Shown piece after piece: positions 17,498 to 27,191 of a stretch of DNA of 64,000 nt (positions are counted from its first letter, which is position 1; every line of letters starts with the position of its first letter). The stretch comes from PCC-6802 sp943367755 (GTDB lineage: Bacteria > Cyanobacteriota > Cyanobacteriia > Pseudanabaenales > Pseudanabaenaceae): assembly GCA_943367755.1 (NCBI GenBank), contig CALRKB020000014.1, positions 1-64,000 on the forward strand, given 5' to 3'. Below the pieces are notes generated by a model. It ran no database searches. It had not been told where the DNA came from and worked only from the letters and a program-made list of their open reading frames with translations. The position numbers were made by a program, and so were the translations under genes.

Positions 17498-18406
17498 TTA
17501 TAGCTCGTTGTATGTTGTACCTTGCTTGGCGATGCTGAGACATTTCTGCGTAGCTATCATCCCTGCTTGTTTCCAGGCCTTAACCATAGCTTCTCCGATC
17601 GCTTCAATCTTAGCAGGACTCCCCAATGCTAATAATGTTGGGCCCGCTCCACTGATCACTACTCCATGCGCTCCTTGAGCGATCGCTGCCGCCTGCACTG
17701 CTTCCATACCTGGGATTAAGCTTTGGCGATAGGGCTGATGCAGTTTATCTTGCAGGGCAGACTGCAACCAGGCAGGATTAGCATTAACTAAGGCTTGGGT
17801 AAGCAATGCTAGATGCGATGCATTGAAAATAGCATCCTTAAGCGCGACTTGTTTAGGCACTACCTGACGAGCTTTAGTTGTAGATAGTTCAAAATCTGGT
17901 ATGGCAAGGGCGATCGCAATCTCTTTGTGCCAGGGTAGAGTGCAAAATTCCCAAGTGCCGCACTTGGCTGAGGCGATCAGTTGACAACCACCGAGCATAG
18001 CTGGGGTAACGTTATCAGGATGTCCTTCCATCTCGATCGCCAAATGTAATAATTCTTTTTGACTGAGCGGTGAGCCCGCTAATAAATTACCGCCCATAAT
18101 GCCCGCGATGATGGCAGTAGCAGAGCTACCCAAGCCTCTAGCCAGAGGGATTTGCACATCAATGTGGATAGAGATAACCGGTTTAGGCTTACCAATGTGT
18201 TCGTAAAACTGCTCTAAACTTTGATAAATCAAATTAGTTTTATTCTTGGCAATTTTGTCGGCAAATGCTCCCGAAGCGGAGATGCGCAATTCATCTGACA
18301 GGGCAATTTCAAACTTGTTGTAAAGCGTCAGAGCTGCACCCAAACAGTCATAACCGGGGCCAAGATTAGCTGTAGTTGCTGGTACCGCGATCGCATAAGA
18401 GGCCAT
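17498..18406 (-). CDS. thrB: homoserine kinase
   Basis: A 302-aa GHMP-family kinase phosphorylating L-homoserine with ATP in threonine synthesis. Motif 1 is VPATTANLGPGYDCLG and motif 2 (phosphate loop) is PLARGLGSSATAIIAG. The C-terminal GHMP motif is HGVVISGAGPTLLAL. Length is typical. It is transcribed alone, divergent from the GTPase gene. Confidence 0.95.
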   Translation of the reverse strand: MASYAIAVPATTANLGPGYDCLGAALTLYNKFEIALSDELRISASGAFADKIAKNKTNLIYQSLEQFYEHIGKPKPVISIHIDVQIPLARGLGSSATAIIAGIMGGNLLAGSPLSQKELLHLAIEMEGHPDNVTPAMLGGCQLIASAKCGTWEFCTLPWHKEIAIALAIPDFELSTTKARQVVPKQVALKDAIFNASHLALLTQALVNANPAWLQSALQDKLHQPYRQSLIPGMEAVQAAAIAQGAHGVVISGAGPTLLALGSPAKIEAIGEAMVKAWKQAGMIATQKCLSIAKQGTTYNEL

Positions 18407-18503
18407 GGGTTTGAGAAGATCTAAATAACTAACCTAAGATTATTCCAAGCTGGTCAATTTGATCTCAGTAATTTTTGCCAGTAATTTTTGTCAGCAATTT
18501 TGT

Positions 18504-19793
18504 ATGTTAGATCCATCACCACCCAAATTCTCCGCGCAACCCACCACAGATTTTCTGAGACTGACTTGCGATCGCCTGGCTCAATATCTCGATCGCCACA
18601 TACACGATCTCAATATTGCAGAAATCAGCAAGCTCAAAGCACTCCAAACCAAACTAGAACAACCCCAGATCGATCTGGCTGTATTTGGCTTAGTATCGCG
18701 CGGTAAAACTGCCACAATCGAGGCACTGCTTGGTAAAAAAATTGGCGCGACGGGCGCAGTGCATGGTATTACCCAAGTTCCCCAAGCTGTGGAATTTAAT
18801 CTAGGAGGAATAAATGGGAATAGTCAGGTCGATATTTCACAGGAAGAGCGCTCACAAAAGGCGCAACTGAGGCTAATTGACACGCCAGGGCTTGATGAAG
18901 TTGATGGCAAGGCCAAAGGTGAATTAGCGAAGCTAAGCGCTCGGCAAGCTGACTTGATTTTGTTTGTGATTGCAGGTGATATGACGCGGTTAGAGCAGGA
19001 GATGCTGTCTGAGTTGCGCCTTGCTTTGAAACCAATTTTGCTAGTTTTTAACAAAGTCGATCTTTATCCCGAATGCGATCGCACTGCCATTCATCAGGCC
19101 CTGCAAGACGAGCAATTACAAAGTTTAATTTCACCTGATGAAATTATCTTGACAGCCTCAGCTCCACTACCAACCAAGGTACGCCTGGAATATGCAAGCG
19201 CGCAAGGTGTGCAGAGTGCGACAGAAATTTGGGAACCCCACCCGCCACAAGTGCAGGCGCTCAAACAAAAGATCCTCGATCTGCTTAACCAGGAAGGTAA
19301 AGCCCTGTTAGCGATTAATGCGCTCAGAGCTTTGGCCGAAGTCCAGGATGAAGTCACTGATAGAAATCTGCAAAAAATGCCCCGTCTGCGTAGCGTGTCT
19401 GCGCTTGTATTTGCGATTGAAGCGATCGCCCTGGGCTTTGCCCCATCATTCTGGTTAGATACCGCGATTAGTGATGCCATCAACCTGCTTGTCGCACTTT
19501 TGTGGACGCAAAGACTACCTTTATCAAATCCAGCATTATGGCTAGGCGCAATTTTGGGCAATGCTCTCCTAACTGCCACCTGGGGACTTGAAGCCCAGCT
19601 AACTCAGATTGCTTGGGTGGCGATCGCCATTCCATTTATGCTCCAGAACCTTCAGCTAGATGTGCGTCGCTATAGTGGCTGGGGTAAAAACGGAGCTAGA
19701 TCCCTAATGCAAGATATTTTGCAGCAATTACCAGATAACTCCATTCTCAGTCGCATAGCGTTGATGCTAAAATCGGCAGTTGCCACTAAATAA
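18504..19793 (+). CDS. membrane-associated Era/YeeP-like GTPase
   Basis: A 429-aa protein with G1 FGLVSRGKTATIEAL, G3 DTPGLDE, G4 FNKVDL and a G5-like TASA, then two or more C-terminal hydrophobic segments (SALVFAIEAIALGFAP; LWLGAILGNALLTATWGL). This DUF697-adjacent GTPase layout is common in cyanobacteria, and its cellular role is unclear. ATG 18504 (MLDPSPPK) is preferred over an upstream in-frame ATG. It is followed nine bases later by mrp, so the two are probably cotranscribed. Confidence 0.8.
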   Translation: MLDPSPPKFSAQPTTDFLRLTCDRLAQYLDRHIHDLNIAEISKLKALQTKLEQPQIDLAVFGLVSRGKTATIEALLGKKIGATGAVHGITQVPQAVEFNLGGINGNSQVDISQEERSQKAQLRLIDTPGLDEVDGKAKGELAKLSARQADLILFVIAGDMTRLEQEMLSELRLALKPILLVFNKVDLYPECDRTAIHQALQDEQLQSLISPDEIILTASAPLPTKVRLEYASAQGVQSATEIWEPHPPQVQALKQKILDLLNQEGKALLAINALRALAEVQDEVTDRNLQKMPRLRSVSALVFAIEAIALGFAPSFWLDTAISDAINLLVALLWTQRLPLSNPALWLGAILGNALLTATWGLEAQLTQIAWVAIAIPFMLQNLQLDVRRYSGWGKNGARSLMQDILQQLPDNSILSRIALMLKSAVATK

Positions 19794-19802
19794 ACTATTT
19801 AT

Positions 19803-20900
19803 ATGACCGAGCTACCTAACGATCTGTCTATTCTGAAAGTACTCGCTCCCATTCAAGATCCGCAGCAAGGTCGCAGCTTGGTGGAGCTAAACATGATTCG
19901 CGATGTCGTGGTGAAGCCATCCGGCGTAGTTAGCTTTACCCTAGTACTGGCGAATCCCAACAGCCCCCAGCGTGACGATCTACTCGATCGCTGCAAAACC
20001 GCAATTAAAGCTCTTGATGGTGTGACTGATGTGTGGGCTAAGGTAATTGCTGACAATCCCGCTCCAGCGGCAGCTCCACCCAAACCCAGTAGCGATCGCA
20101 CCGCCATTCCAGGGATTAAACATATTATTGCCGTCTCTAGTGGTAAGGGTGGCGTCGGCAAAACTACGGTATCGGTTAATTTGGCAGTTTCCCTGGCGGA
20201 TATGGGAGCCAAAGTCGGCATTCTTGACGCCGACATTTATGGGCCAAACGTGCCTTTGATGCTGGGTATGGACGATTTTAGATTTACAGCCGAGCACATT
20301 AGCACCGATGCCAATGGGGTAGATGTAGTAGAGCCCGCATTTAATTATGGCGTTAAGATCGTGTCGCGAGCATTTACGCACGGACACCAACCTTTGCCGT
20401 GGCGCGGGCCCATGTTGCACGGTATTATTCGGCAGTTTCTCACCCAGGTGAATTGGGGCGAACTCGATTACTTGATTGTGGATATGCCGCCTGGTACTGG
20501 CGATGCCCAAATGTCACTAATTCAGTCCGTACCGCTGGCAGGGGCAGTGATCGTGACCACACCACAAAATGTTTCGCTGCTGGACTCGCACAAAGGTTTG
20601 CAGATGTTTGAGAATATGGGCGTTCCCATTCTGGGCATTGTGGAGAATATGAGTTACTTCATTCCACCCGACATGCCAGACAAGCAGTATGACATTTTTG
20701 GCTCCGGCGGTGGCACCAAGACGGCATCTGAGTTAGGTGTGGCTTTATTAGGTTGCATTCCTCTAGAAATTGGTCTGCGTGAAGGCGGCGATCGCGGCGT
20801 GCCAATTACGCTTAGCCATCCCGAATCTGCTTCTGCCAAAGCCTTGCGTGAGGTTGCCAACACCGTTGCGACCAAAGTAGTCAATGCAGCTTTAGCTTAA
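19803..20900 (+). CDS. mrp: Mrp/NBP35 family iron-sulfur cluster carrier ATPase
   Basis: A 365-aa P-loop ATPase with an N-terminal MIP18/DUF59-like domain (~residues 1-85), a deviant Walker A SSGKGGVGKTTVSVN, Walker B VDMPPGTGD, and the family sequence ENMSYF near the C-terminus. Mrp proteins carry Fe-S clusters to target apoproteins. The CxxC expected after ENMSYF in many homologues is absent here (IPPDMPDKQYD), so cluster bridging must rely on other residues or differ. It is likely cotranscribed with the upstream GTPase. Confidence 0.9.
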   Translation: MTELPNDLSILKVLAPIQDPQQGRSLVELNMIRDVVVKPSGVVSFTLVLANPNSPQRDDLLDRCKTAIKALDGVTDVWAKVIADNPAPAAAPPKPSSDRTAIPGIKHIIAVSSGKGGVGKTTVSVNLAVSLADMGAKVGILDADIYGPNVPLMLGMDDFRFTAEHISTDANGVDVVEPAFNYGVKIVSRAFTHGHQPLPWRGPMLHGIIRQFLTQVNWGELDYLIVDMPPGTGDAQMSLIQSVPLAGAVIVTTPQNVSLLDSHKGLQMFENMGVPILGIVENMSYFIPPDMPDKQYDIFGSGGGTKTASELGVALLGCIPLEIGLREGGDRGVPITLSHPESASAKALREVANTVATKVVNAALA

Positions 20901-20970
20901 AATACCAGGCACTTTCGCAACTTTAATCAACCAGAGACGAGCGATCGCACTTTTCGCTTTCTCTTGCTTT

Positions 20971-21013
20971 GTATAATTAGACACAAAAAACACTGGCATG
21001 CAAACACATTATT
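20971..21013 (+). promoter_or_regulatory. weak NtcA-like site and -10 upstream of amt
   Basis: GTA, eight bases, then CAC at 20971-20984 differs by one base from the NtcA consensus GTAN8TAC, and a CATTAT -10-like hexamer follows ~23 bases later. The same bases contain TATAAT, so this may instead be an ordinary -10. It is offered as a candidate because amt genes are usually NtcA targets. Confidence 0.25.
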
Positions 21014-21159
21014 GAAGAGCAGTAAGGTACAGCAATCTTTACCCCCACCTGCGTCTTGTCGGCAACACCGATAGCTGTCTCGATTGTGCCTAAAAGCATC
21101 AAACTCTGCAGTGGTGAGGTTGCTAGTGCTTCAAATCTAATTAACTATTAGGAGTTCTC

Positions 21160-22623
21160 GTGCCAAGAAGAATTTGCGTGTACTTATTCCTGGTGTTTTC
21201 GTTCTTTTCCATAACACTACCAGCATGGGCGCAAAACGCACCGGCTGCCCCTCCCCCCGATCCAATTCAAACTCTAACTACAGCAGTCACTAATGCTCAA
21301 GTCAGTGCTGACACAGCATTCATGCTAATTGCCTCAGCTTTAGTGTTGCTGATGACGCCTGGATTAGCTTTCTTTTATGGTGGGTTCGTAAAGTCCCGCA
21401 ATGTGCTCAATACCATGATGATGAGCCTGGTGATGATGGCTGTCGTGGGAGTAAGCTGGATTTTGTGGGGCTATAGCTTTGCCTTTGCTCCCGGCTCCTC
21501 ATTTTTTGGCGGCTTCCAATGGTTGTTCCTCAATGGTGTGGGACTAGAGGCCACAGACTATCTCAAGGGTTCTTTACCTGAAAATGTCACAACCTATGCC
21601 GGGACTATTCCGCACCAGGCATTCATGGTCTATCAGCTCATGTTTGCTGTCATTACACCAGCGCTGATTTCTGGTGCGATCGTCGAACGACTTAGCTTCA
21701 AGGCTTATTTCTGGTTCATGCTGTTGTGGTCAACAATCATTTACTGCCCGCTCGCCCATATGGTATGGGCAAAGGGTGGATTTTTAGGCTTATACGGTGG
21801 CATGGGTGCACTTGACTTTGCTGGCGGCACAGTAGTGCATATCAGTTCCGGTGTGTCTGCACTCGTCGCTTGCTTAGTACTAGGACCTCGTAAAAGTTTT
21901 CCCCAGCAACCAACTATTCCCCATAACGTACCTTTTATCTTGATTGGGGCTAGCTTGCTGTGGTTTGGCTGGTTTGGCTTTAATGCGGGAAGCGCTTTAG
22001 CTTCTGGTTCGCTAGCAACCGTGGCATTTGTCGCTACCAACTCTGGTGCTGCTGCTGCTGCCCTTACTTGGATTATCCTTGAATGGCTACTCCGTGGTAA
22101 ACCTACTGCGGTTGGCATTGCTACTGGCTTAGTGGCTGGCTTGGTGGGCATTACCCCTGCTGCCGGGTTTGTCACTCCCCTATCGGCTTTATTTATTGGC
22201 TCTATCACTTCTGTTGTCTGTTTCTTTGCAGTCAGCCTCAAGGCTAAGCTACAGGTAGATGACTCCCTTGATACCTTTCCTGTTCATGGTGTAGGTGGAA
22301 CTTTTGGAGCGATTCTGACTGGCATATTTGCCACAAAGTTGGTCAATAGCGCTGGCGGTAACGGCCTGCTGTTTGGCGAAACTGGCAAATTATTTGAGGG
22401 CAACGATCCTGGACAGGTCCTCAAGCAGCTTGCAGCTGTAGGAATTACCTATGTCATGGCTGGCGTTGGTACATTTATTATCCTCAAGGTCTTAGATGCG
22501 CTGGTCGGTTTACGCGTGAAACCAGAGGTTGAAGACCAGGGTCTAGATATCTGCGAGCATGGTGAGGAAGCCTACGGCCAAGAATTTATGGGTGGCTATA
22601 ATCTGGCTGGTCGAGAAGAGTAA
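21160..22623 (+). CDS. amt: ammonium transporter
   Basis: A 487-aa Amt/Mep/Rh-family channel moving ammonium across the cytoplasmic membrane. The GTG start has TAGGAG 6-11 bases upstream, and no in-frame ATG is better placed. A signal peptide ends PAWAQN near residue 25, followed by about 11 membrane helices. Conserved segments include FYGGFVKSRNVLN, DFAGGTVVHISSG (with a pore His) and DTFPVHGVGGTFGAILTGIF (the second pore His). No glnB-type PII gene adjoins. Confidence 0.95.
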   Translation: MPRRICVYLFLVFSFFSITLPAWAQNAPAAPPPDPIQTLTTAVTNAQVSADTAFMLIASALVLLMTPGLAFFYGGFVKSRNVLNTMMMSLVMMAVVGVSWILWGYSFAFAPGSSFFGGFQWLFLNGVGLEATDYLKGSLPENVTTYAGTIPHQAFMVYQLMFAVITPALISGAIVERLSFKAYFWFMLLWSTIIYCPLAHMVWAKGGFLGLYGGMGALDFAGGTVVHISSGVSALVACLVLGPRKSFPQQPTIPHNVPFILIGASLLWFGWFGFNAGSALASGSLATVAFVATNSGAAAAALTWIILEWLLRGKPTAVGIATGLVAGLVGITPAAGFVTPLSALFIGSITSVVCFFAVSLKAKLQVDDSLDTFPVHGVGGTFGAILTGIFATKLVNSAGGNGLLFGETGKLFEGNDPGQVLKQLAAVGITYVMAGVGTFIILKVLDALVGLRVKPEVEDQGLDICEHGEEAYGQEFMGGYNLAGREE

Positions 22624-22726
22624 CAATCGCGGTGATAGTTTGCACTCGCCGCAACTACACATATCCCTAGGCTGGTGAAAATACTATCTACATCTTCTAG
22701 GGATATAGATTAGATCATAGGAAGAC

Positions 22727-23692
22727 ATGGTGAAACCGTCTTTAGGTTTTAGCACAGTTATAACGATCGCCATTGTCCTTACAAGCGCGATCGCTGCATT
22801 CTCACAGCGTAGGGAAACATTGCAGCACGGCACTTTATGGCGCACACTGCGATTTGATGGGATAGAGCGAACTTATCGCGTTCACGTCCCCCTCAAGTAC
22901 GATGGCAAGCAGAAAGTTCCTATTGTGATCGTACTGCACGGCTTCGGAGGTAATTCCAAAAATGTTTTAGAACAGGGAAAATGGATTGAGAAGTCTGAGA
23001 AAGAAGGCTTTTTAGCGGTAGGGTTGGATGGTATGCTTAAGCATCCTACACAGCGAGAAAGTTTCCTGAGCAATCCGCGTTCTTGGAATAGTGGCGGTCT
23101 CACTCACAACCGTGAGAATAAGGCAGATGATGTGGGTTTCGTAAATGCTGCCATAGATCGGGTGCGCTCAGATTTCTCAGTAGATGCAAACCGCATTTAT
23201 GTAACTGGTTTCTCCAACGGAGCTGCAATGGCGTTTCGAGTTGGTGCAGAATTGTCAGATCGCATCGCGGCGATCGCGCCCGTAGCCAACTCTTTTTTAT
23301 CGAATAGCGATCGGCTCAAGTATCCTGTGGCATTACTGATGATTTGGGGAACCGCCGATCCGCTCAGCCCAATTAATGGAGGGCAAGTGAGAAGGTCTGG
23401 ACAAATCGCATTTAGACCTAGTGCGATCGATTCCTGGCAGAAGTGGGGGCAGCTTTTGCATTGCTCGCTTATTCCCCAAACTATCTACGATCGCAACGGT
23501 GTCAAGGGACAAAAATTCACCTCCTGTAGTGCAAACTCAGATGCAGCCTTTTATAGGATTGATGGCATGGGTCACAACTGGCCTGGGGGTAGGAATATGC
23601 TTCCGGAAAGGATTGTTGGCCAAAAATCTAATGCTATTGATGCGACTGACCTGATCTGGGAATTCTTTACACAGCATCCGCGACGTAGTTAG
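22727..23692 (+). CDS. secreted LpqC/PHB-depolymerase-like esterase
   Basis: A 321-aa alpha/beta-hydrolase of the carbohydrate-esterase-1/LpqC type. The signal peptide is ~25 aa (TIAIVLTSAIAAFSQR). The oxyanion region is VIVLHGFGGN, the nucleophile Ser sits in VTGFSNGAAMAF, and the catalytic His is in GMGHNWPGG. Relatives hydrolyse feruloyl esters or polyhydroxybutyrate; the substrate here is unknown. It stands alone, 104 bases after amt. Confidence 0.82.
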   Translation: MVKPSLGFSTVITIAIVLTSAIAAFSQRRETLQHGTLWRTLRFDGIERTYRVHVPLKYDGKQKVPIVIVLHGFGGNSKNVLEQGKWIEKSEKEGFLAVGLDGMLKHPTQRESFLSNPRSWNSGGLTHNRENKADDVGFVNAAIDRVRSDFSVDANRIYVTGFSNGAAMAFRVGAELSDRIAAIAPVANSFLSNSDRLKYPVALLMIWGTADPLSPINGGQVRRSGQIAFRPSAIDSWQKWGQLLHCSLIPQTIYDRNGVKGQKFTSCSANSDAAFYRIDGMGHNWPGGRNMLPERIVGQKSNAIDATDLIWEFFTQHPRRS

Positions 23693-23737
23693 CAATTCAC
23701 TCTCGATCCTGAAAGAGATTGAGCTACTGCCAAAGGT

Positions 23738-25024
23738 TTACCTGAGTCTTGGGGCAATTACGTGTCGATCGACACCATAAAGCTTAGCGGCGGATGACAT
23801 TTGTAGCTGTAATAATTTATCTGCACCGAGTTCCTGAGCCTGGTGTGGTTTAGTGAGGTGTTGACCTGGAATACATCTGATGATTTCATCTGCTACTGCC
23901 TTAGCGAGTAATGGTGGTACTGAGTTGCCAATTTGCCGAAATCCATGCCATTTCGTGACATGAAAGCGAAACCAATCGGGGTAGGAGTGCAGTCTGGCTG
24001 CTTCACGCACCGTAATGCATCGCGGTTGGAATGGATGGATGGGACGGGGTGAGGTAAAAGCCCCTCGGTTACTTGCTGTACCTGCTCTGAGCGTATTACA
24101 GATGCCATCGGGAGCCAGTTTGAGAAATCGACTGATGGGTTCTGTTTTCCCTGGAATAGTAGCCGTAAATCGCCCGATTGACTCTGCTGTATGTTTAGTC
24201 CGCGCACTAGCTGTGAGTATGCTGGCGTCATAGGCGCGGGCATAGGAATAATCGCACTCTAGGGTTGACAATCCTCGTAAAATCGCACTGTAGTTGCTTG
24301 GTTGACCGTAGGTTGCAATGCACCATTCCCGATCGCTCAGTTCGGGATAATTTTCCACTTCCGGCAGATCGGCGATCGCCTCGCGAACAGTGGGACAAGT
24401 TGGCAGATGAATTAATTCCTGAGATGATAGTTTGTTGGATAAAGGTGGCTTGGCGATCGCTTTGGGATAATCAGGTAAAGTCAGACCTTGACGGCATCCT
24501 AGTAAAAATAATCTCTCTCGATGCTGCGGTACACCATAATGACAGGCATTAAGCACACGATAGGGATATCTAATTTCATAGTCTTTGTGCTCAAACGCCG
24601 CGATCAGTTCATCCAGAAATTGCTTGTGATTGCCAATTGTCAAACCCTTCACATTTTCCATGACAAAATATTTGGGCTGCAATTCCATCACCAACCGCAT
24701 AAAGTGCGATACCAGAGAGTTGCGCGGATCGTCGAGGGCGCGTTTACCAATCAATGAAAAACCCTGGCAAGGGGGGCCACCACATACGACATCAATCTCG
24801 CGATCGCCAATCCCTGATAATTCCCTAATTTCTGCACCCGTAATATCAACTACAGAAGCGCAAATTACCTTCCAGAAAGGGAAGTTAAACTCGTGGGTAC
24901 AGGCATGAATAGGATCGATCTCGACAGCAGCTACTACATCAAATCCTGCTTGCTCGAAGCCCAGCGTCATACCACCAGCTCCGGCAAACAAGTCAACTGC
25001 GATTGGACGTTTTGTAGCCCTCAT
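23738..25024 (-). CDS. orphan DNA (cytosine-5) methyltransferase
   Basis: A 428-aa C5-methyltransferase: motif I DLFAGAGGMTLGFEQAG, catalytic PCQ in GGPPCQGFSLIG, motif VI MENVKG, motif VIII HRERLFLLG and motif X QIGNSVPPLLAKAVADEI. The short variable region between motifs VIII and IX sets specificity. There is no endonuclease neighbour, so it looks solitary. It resembles what I remember of the cyanobacterial CGATCG-methylating enzymes, which target the HIP1 core; that assignment is from memory of the family and not proven. It is downstream of ftsX on the same strand. Confidence 0.85.
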   Translation of the reverse strand: MRATKRPIAVDLFAGAGGMTLGFEQAGFDVVAAVEIDPIHACTHEFNFPFWKVICASVVDITGAEIRELSGIGDREIDVVCGGPPCQGFSLIGKRALDDPRNSLVSHFMRLVMELQPKYFVMENVKGLTIGNHKQFLDELIAAFEHKDYEIRYPYRVLNACHYGVPQHRERLFLLGCRQGLTLPDYPKAIAKPPLSNKLSSQELIHLPTCPTVREAIADLPEVENYPELSDREWCIATYGQPSNYSAILRGLSTLECDYSYARAYDASILTASARTKHTAESIGRFTATIPGKTEPISRFLKLAPDGICNTLRAGTASNRGAFTSPRPIHPFQPRCITVREAARLHSYPDWFRFHVTKWHGFRQIGNSVPPLLAKAVADEIIRCIPGQHLTKPHQAQELGADKLLQLQMSSAAKLYGVDRHVIAPRLR

Positions 25025-25045
25025 TTAACTCAGATAACTATAAAA

Positions 25046-25969
25046 TCAACCACTGACTGAGAAGCGTCGGACAGCTAAGAGGCTACCGAGCACACCGACG
25101 GTGGAACCAAATAATAACAGGATCGCAGGTAACAGGAATTGTAAGCGCGGATCGGCAAGCAAGCCTACAGTGAGAGATTTAATCAGCTCTGGTTGGTTAA
25201 TAATTGCATTGGCCAGAAAATTTAAGATCGTAGTAAGCATGGCGTAGGCGATCGCTGCACCTGCAATACCAAACACCACACCTTGCAGGACAAACGGAAA
25301 ATAAATCCAGGTTGCCGTCGCCCCCACTAACTGCATCACTTCGATTTCCCGCCGCCGCGCTAAGACGATCAGACGAATCGTGGTCGTAATCACGGCGATC
25401 GAAATGGCTGTGAATATGCTTGTGACGATCGTGCCGATACTAGTCATAGCTTTGCGCAATTCTGCCAGGCGATCGACCACCTCATTGGTATACCAAACTT
25501 CGTTGATGCCCTTCAATCCCGAAATCCGTTTTGCCACGTCGGGTACGCGATCGGACGATACCGTGCGTACCTTAAACTCATCCACGAGGGGATTACCACC
25601 CAATTGCTGTGTTGCTGCCCCCAATTCAATTTTGCCCAGATCGTTGAGCATATTTTCCCAGGCCACATCCTTAGGAATCAGGTGGATCGCTGCCACGCCA
25701 TCCACTAACATCAGTCGCGGTTGGAGGACTTCAGCACTGGCATCTTCATCGAGATAAACAGATATTTCTAACTGGCTACCCATCTGCCCTAACAAACCCT
25801 CTAACTGCCAGGAGACTTGCAAACTAGCGCCAAATAGAAACAGCAATACTGCGACGGTACTGACAGCCGCCCAGTTCATCCACCCACCGCGCTTTAAGCC
25901 CAAAATGGTTTCTTGTAGCAGGTAGTCTAATTTGGTCAGCAGCCGGGATATATTTTTGCGATCGATCAT
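25046..25969 (-). CDS. ftsX: cell-division ABC transporter permease FtsX
   Basis: A 307-aa FtsX: one N-terminal membrane helix (WAAVSTVAVLLFLFGASLQV), an extracytoplasmic domain of ~110 residues, then three helices in the FtsX/MacB permease core. It works with FtsE to control peptidoglycan hydrolases at the septum. Its ATG overlaps the ftsE TGA by four bases, giving coupled translation. Confidence 0.92.
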   Translation of the reverse strand: MIDRKNISRLLTKLDYLLQETILGLKRGGWMNWAAVSTVAVLLFLFGASLQVSWQLEGLLGQMGSQLEISVYLDEDASAEVLQPRLMLVDGVAAIHLIPKDVAWENMLNDLGKIELGAATQQLGGNPLVDEFKVRTVSSDRVPDVAKRISGLKGINEVWYTNEVVDRLAELRKAMTSIGTIVTSIFTAISIAVITTTIRLIVLARRREIEVMQLVGATATWIYFPFVLQGVVFGIAGAAIAYAMLTTILNFLANAIINQPELIKSLTVGLLADPRLQFLLPAILLLFGSTVGVLGSLLAVRRFSVSG

Positions 25970-26715
25970 GGTTTGACCCCGTAAATATAGCCATCTTTGA
26001 GTTGTGCTACCGAATGATTTGCCGCACGCACCAACTGTTCGTCATGGGTAGTCATCAGAATTGTCACACCAAAGGAGTTAAGCTTTTTGAGAATTTTAAT
26101 TACTTGCCAAGCATTATCAGGATCGAGGTTACCAGTGGGCTCGTCGGCTAGTAATAAGGGCGGTGTATTGACGATCGCCCTGGCAATACTAGTGCGTTGC
26201 TGCTCACCACCGGATAATTCCTCAGGGAAACAATCTGCCTTACTAGTGAGGCCAACCATTTTTAATGCAGGCATGAGGCGGCGTTGGATTTCCGCTTTAG
26301 AGAATCCCTGTGCCATCAGCACAAATGCCACATTTTCGGCGACAGTGCGGCGCGGTATGAGTTTGTAGTCCTGAAATACAATGCCAATACTGCGTCGCAA
26401 CATGGCCAGACCATTGCCCTTCAACCCCTTGAGATTAAAGCCATTGACGAATACATCGCCATCAGTAACCTGCTCGGCACCATAGAGCAGTTTTAATAAA
26501 GTCGATTTCCCCGAACCTGAATGCCCCGTTACGAACAGAAAATCGCCCTTAAGTAGCTCTAAGCTAATACCCTTAAGCCCCTCAAATCCGTTGGCATAGG
26601 TTTTGTGCACATCCTCGATTCTGACTACTACCTGTCTACCTTCTGCCGTGTAATTAGTCTTAGGATCGGGAGGTATTTCCTTTTGCTGACGAAATTTGAG
26701 CGGGAGTTTGAGCAT
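25966..26715 (-). CDS. ftsE: cell-division ATP-binding protein FtsE
   Basis: A 249-aa ABC ATPase. Walker A is GHSGSGKSTLLKLL, the Q-loop is FQDYKLIP, the signature is LSGGEQQRTSIARAI, Walker B is LLLADEPTGNLD and the H-loop is MTTHD. About 30 residues precede the core, longer than the E. coli protein. It forms the FtsEX complex with the overlapping downstream gene. Confidence 0.93.
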   Translation of the reverse strand: MLKLPLKFRQQKEIPPDPKTNYTAEGRQVVVRIEDVHKTYANGFEGLKGISLELLKGDFLFVTGHSGSGKSTLLKLLYGAEQVTDGDVFVNGFNLKGLKGNGLAMLRRSIGIVFQDYKLIPRRTVAENVAFVLMAQGFSKAEIQRRLMPALKMVGLTSKADCFPEELSGGEQQRTSIARAIVNTPPLLLADEPTGNLDPDNAWQVIKILKKLNSFGVTILMTTHDEQLVRAANHSVAQLKDGYIYGVKP

Positions 26716-26848
26716 GAATAAAGCCGAAGGCGATAAATTTTAGATGATTAATTTTTAATGCAATTGTGGTGAGAATACCTCATTGCCGCTAAAGATGAAA
26801 CCCCCACATTTTTGAAGCAGATATCTCAAGCATTTGAAAGTATTTTCA

Positions 26849-26908
26849 TCAAAAGGCTTTCGGTAGTCCTGCCTGTTTGAGTACCACATTTGCTGTATGC
26901 CGCGATAA
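26849..26908 (-). pseudogene. hicA: HicA C-terminal remnant
   Basis: The minus strand reads SRHTANVVLKQAGLPKAF and a stop, the near-invariant end of HicA toxins paired with DUF1902 antitoxins. The first ~50 residues, including the catalytic region, are missing. It follows directly after a shortened hicB, so a deletion has removed the end of hicB and most of hicA. Confidence 0.75.
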
Positions 26909-26916
26909 TAGCAGCA

Positions 26917-27126
26917 TCAACTGACTCCGTGGGCGCGCTCGGCAAAAAGCTGATTTGCTGCCACCAGTTCAGGAATCATAACCCGCAATTTAGGGATCAG
27001 TACCTCCAGCGTTTCAGCTTCAGTGACGAGTCCTGGTACAGCATCGCTCGTAGCTACCCAAACCGATGCCTCTTCATCCCAAAAAGCTTCTACCACAAAC
27101 ATAATTTCTGGATCTGCCGTCAACAT
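26917..27126 (-). CDS. hicB: HicB-like DUF1902 antitoxin, C-terminally truncated
   Basis: A 69-aa product beginning MLTADPEIMFVVEAFWDEEA, with the DUF1902 core VWVATSDAVPGLVTEAETLE and LRVMIPELVAANQL. Family members normally run ~20-25 residues further, whereas here the sequence ends FAERAHGVS at a TGA next to the hicA remnant. ATG 27126 is chosen for AAGGAG 8-13 bases upstream. With its toxin destroyed it has no evident role, and the truncated tail may abolish folding. Confidence 0.65.
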   Translation of the reverse strand: MLTADPEIMFVVEAFWDEEASVWVATSDAVPGLVTEAETLEVLIPKLRVMIPELVAANQLFAERAHGVS

Positions 27127-27191
27127 GTTGTCTTTCTCCTTCGCTAGCGCCACCTGCAAGTTTTTGGTAGAGATATCCCCCCGATGTTAGG

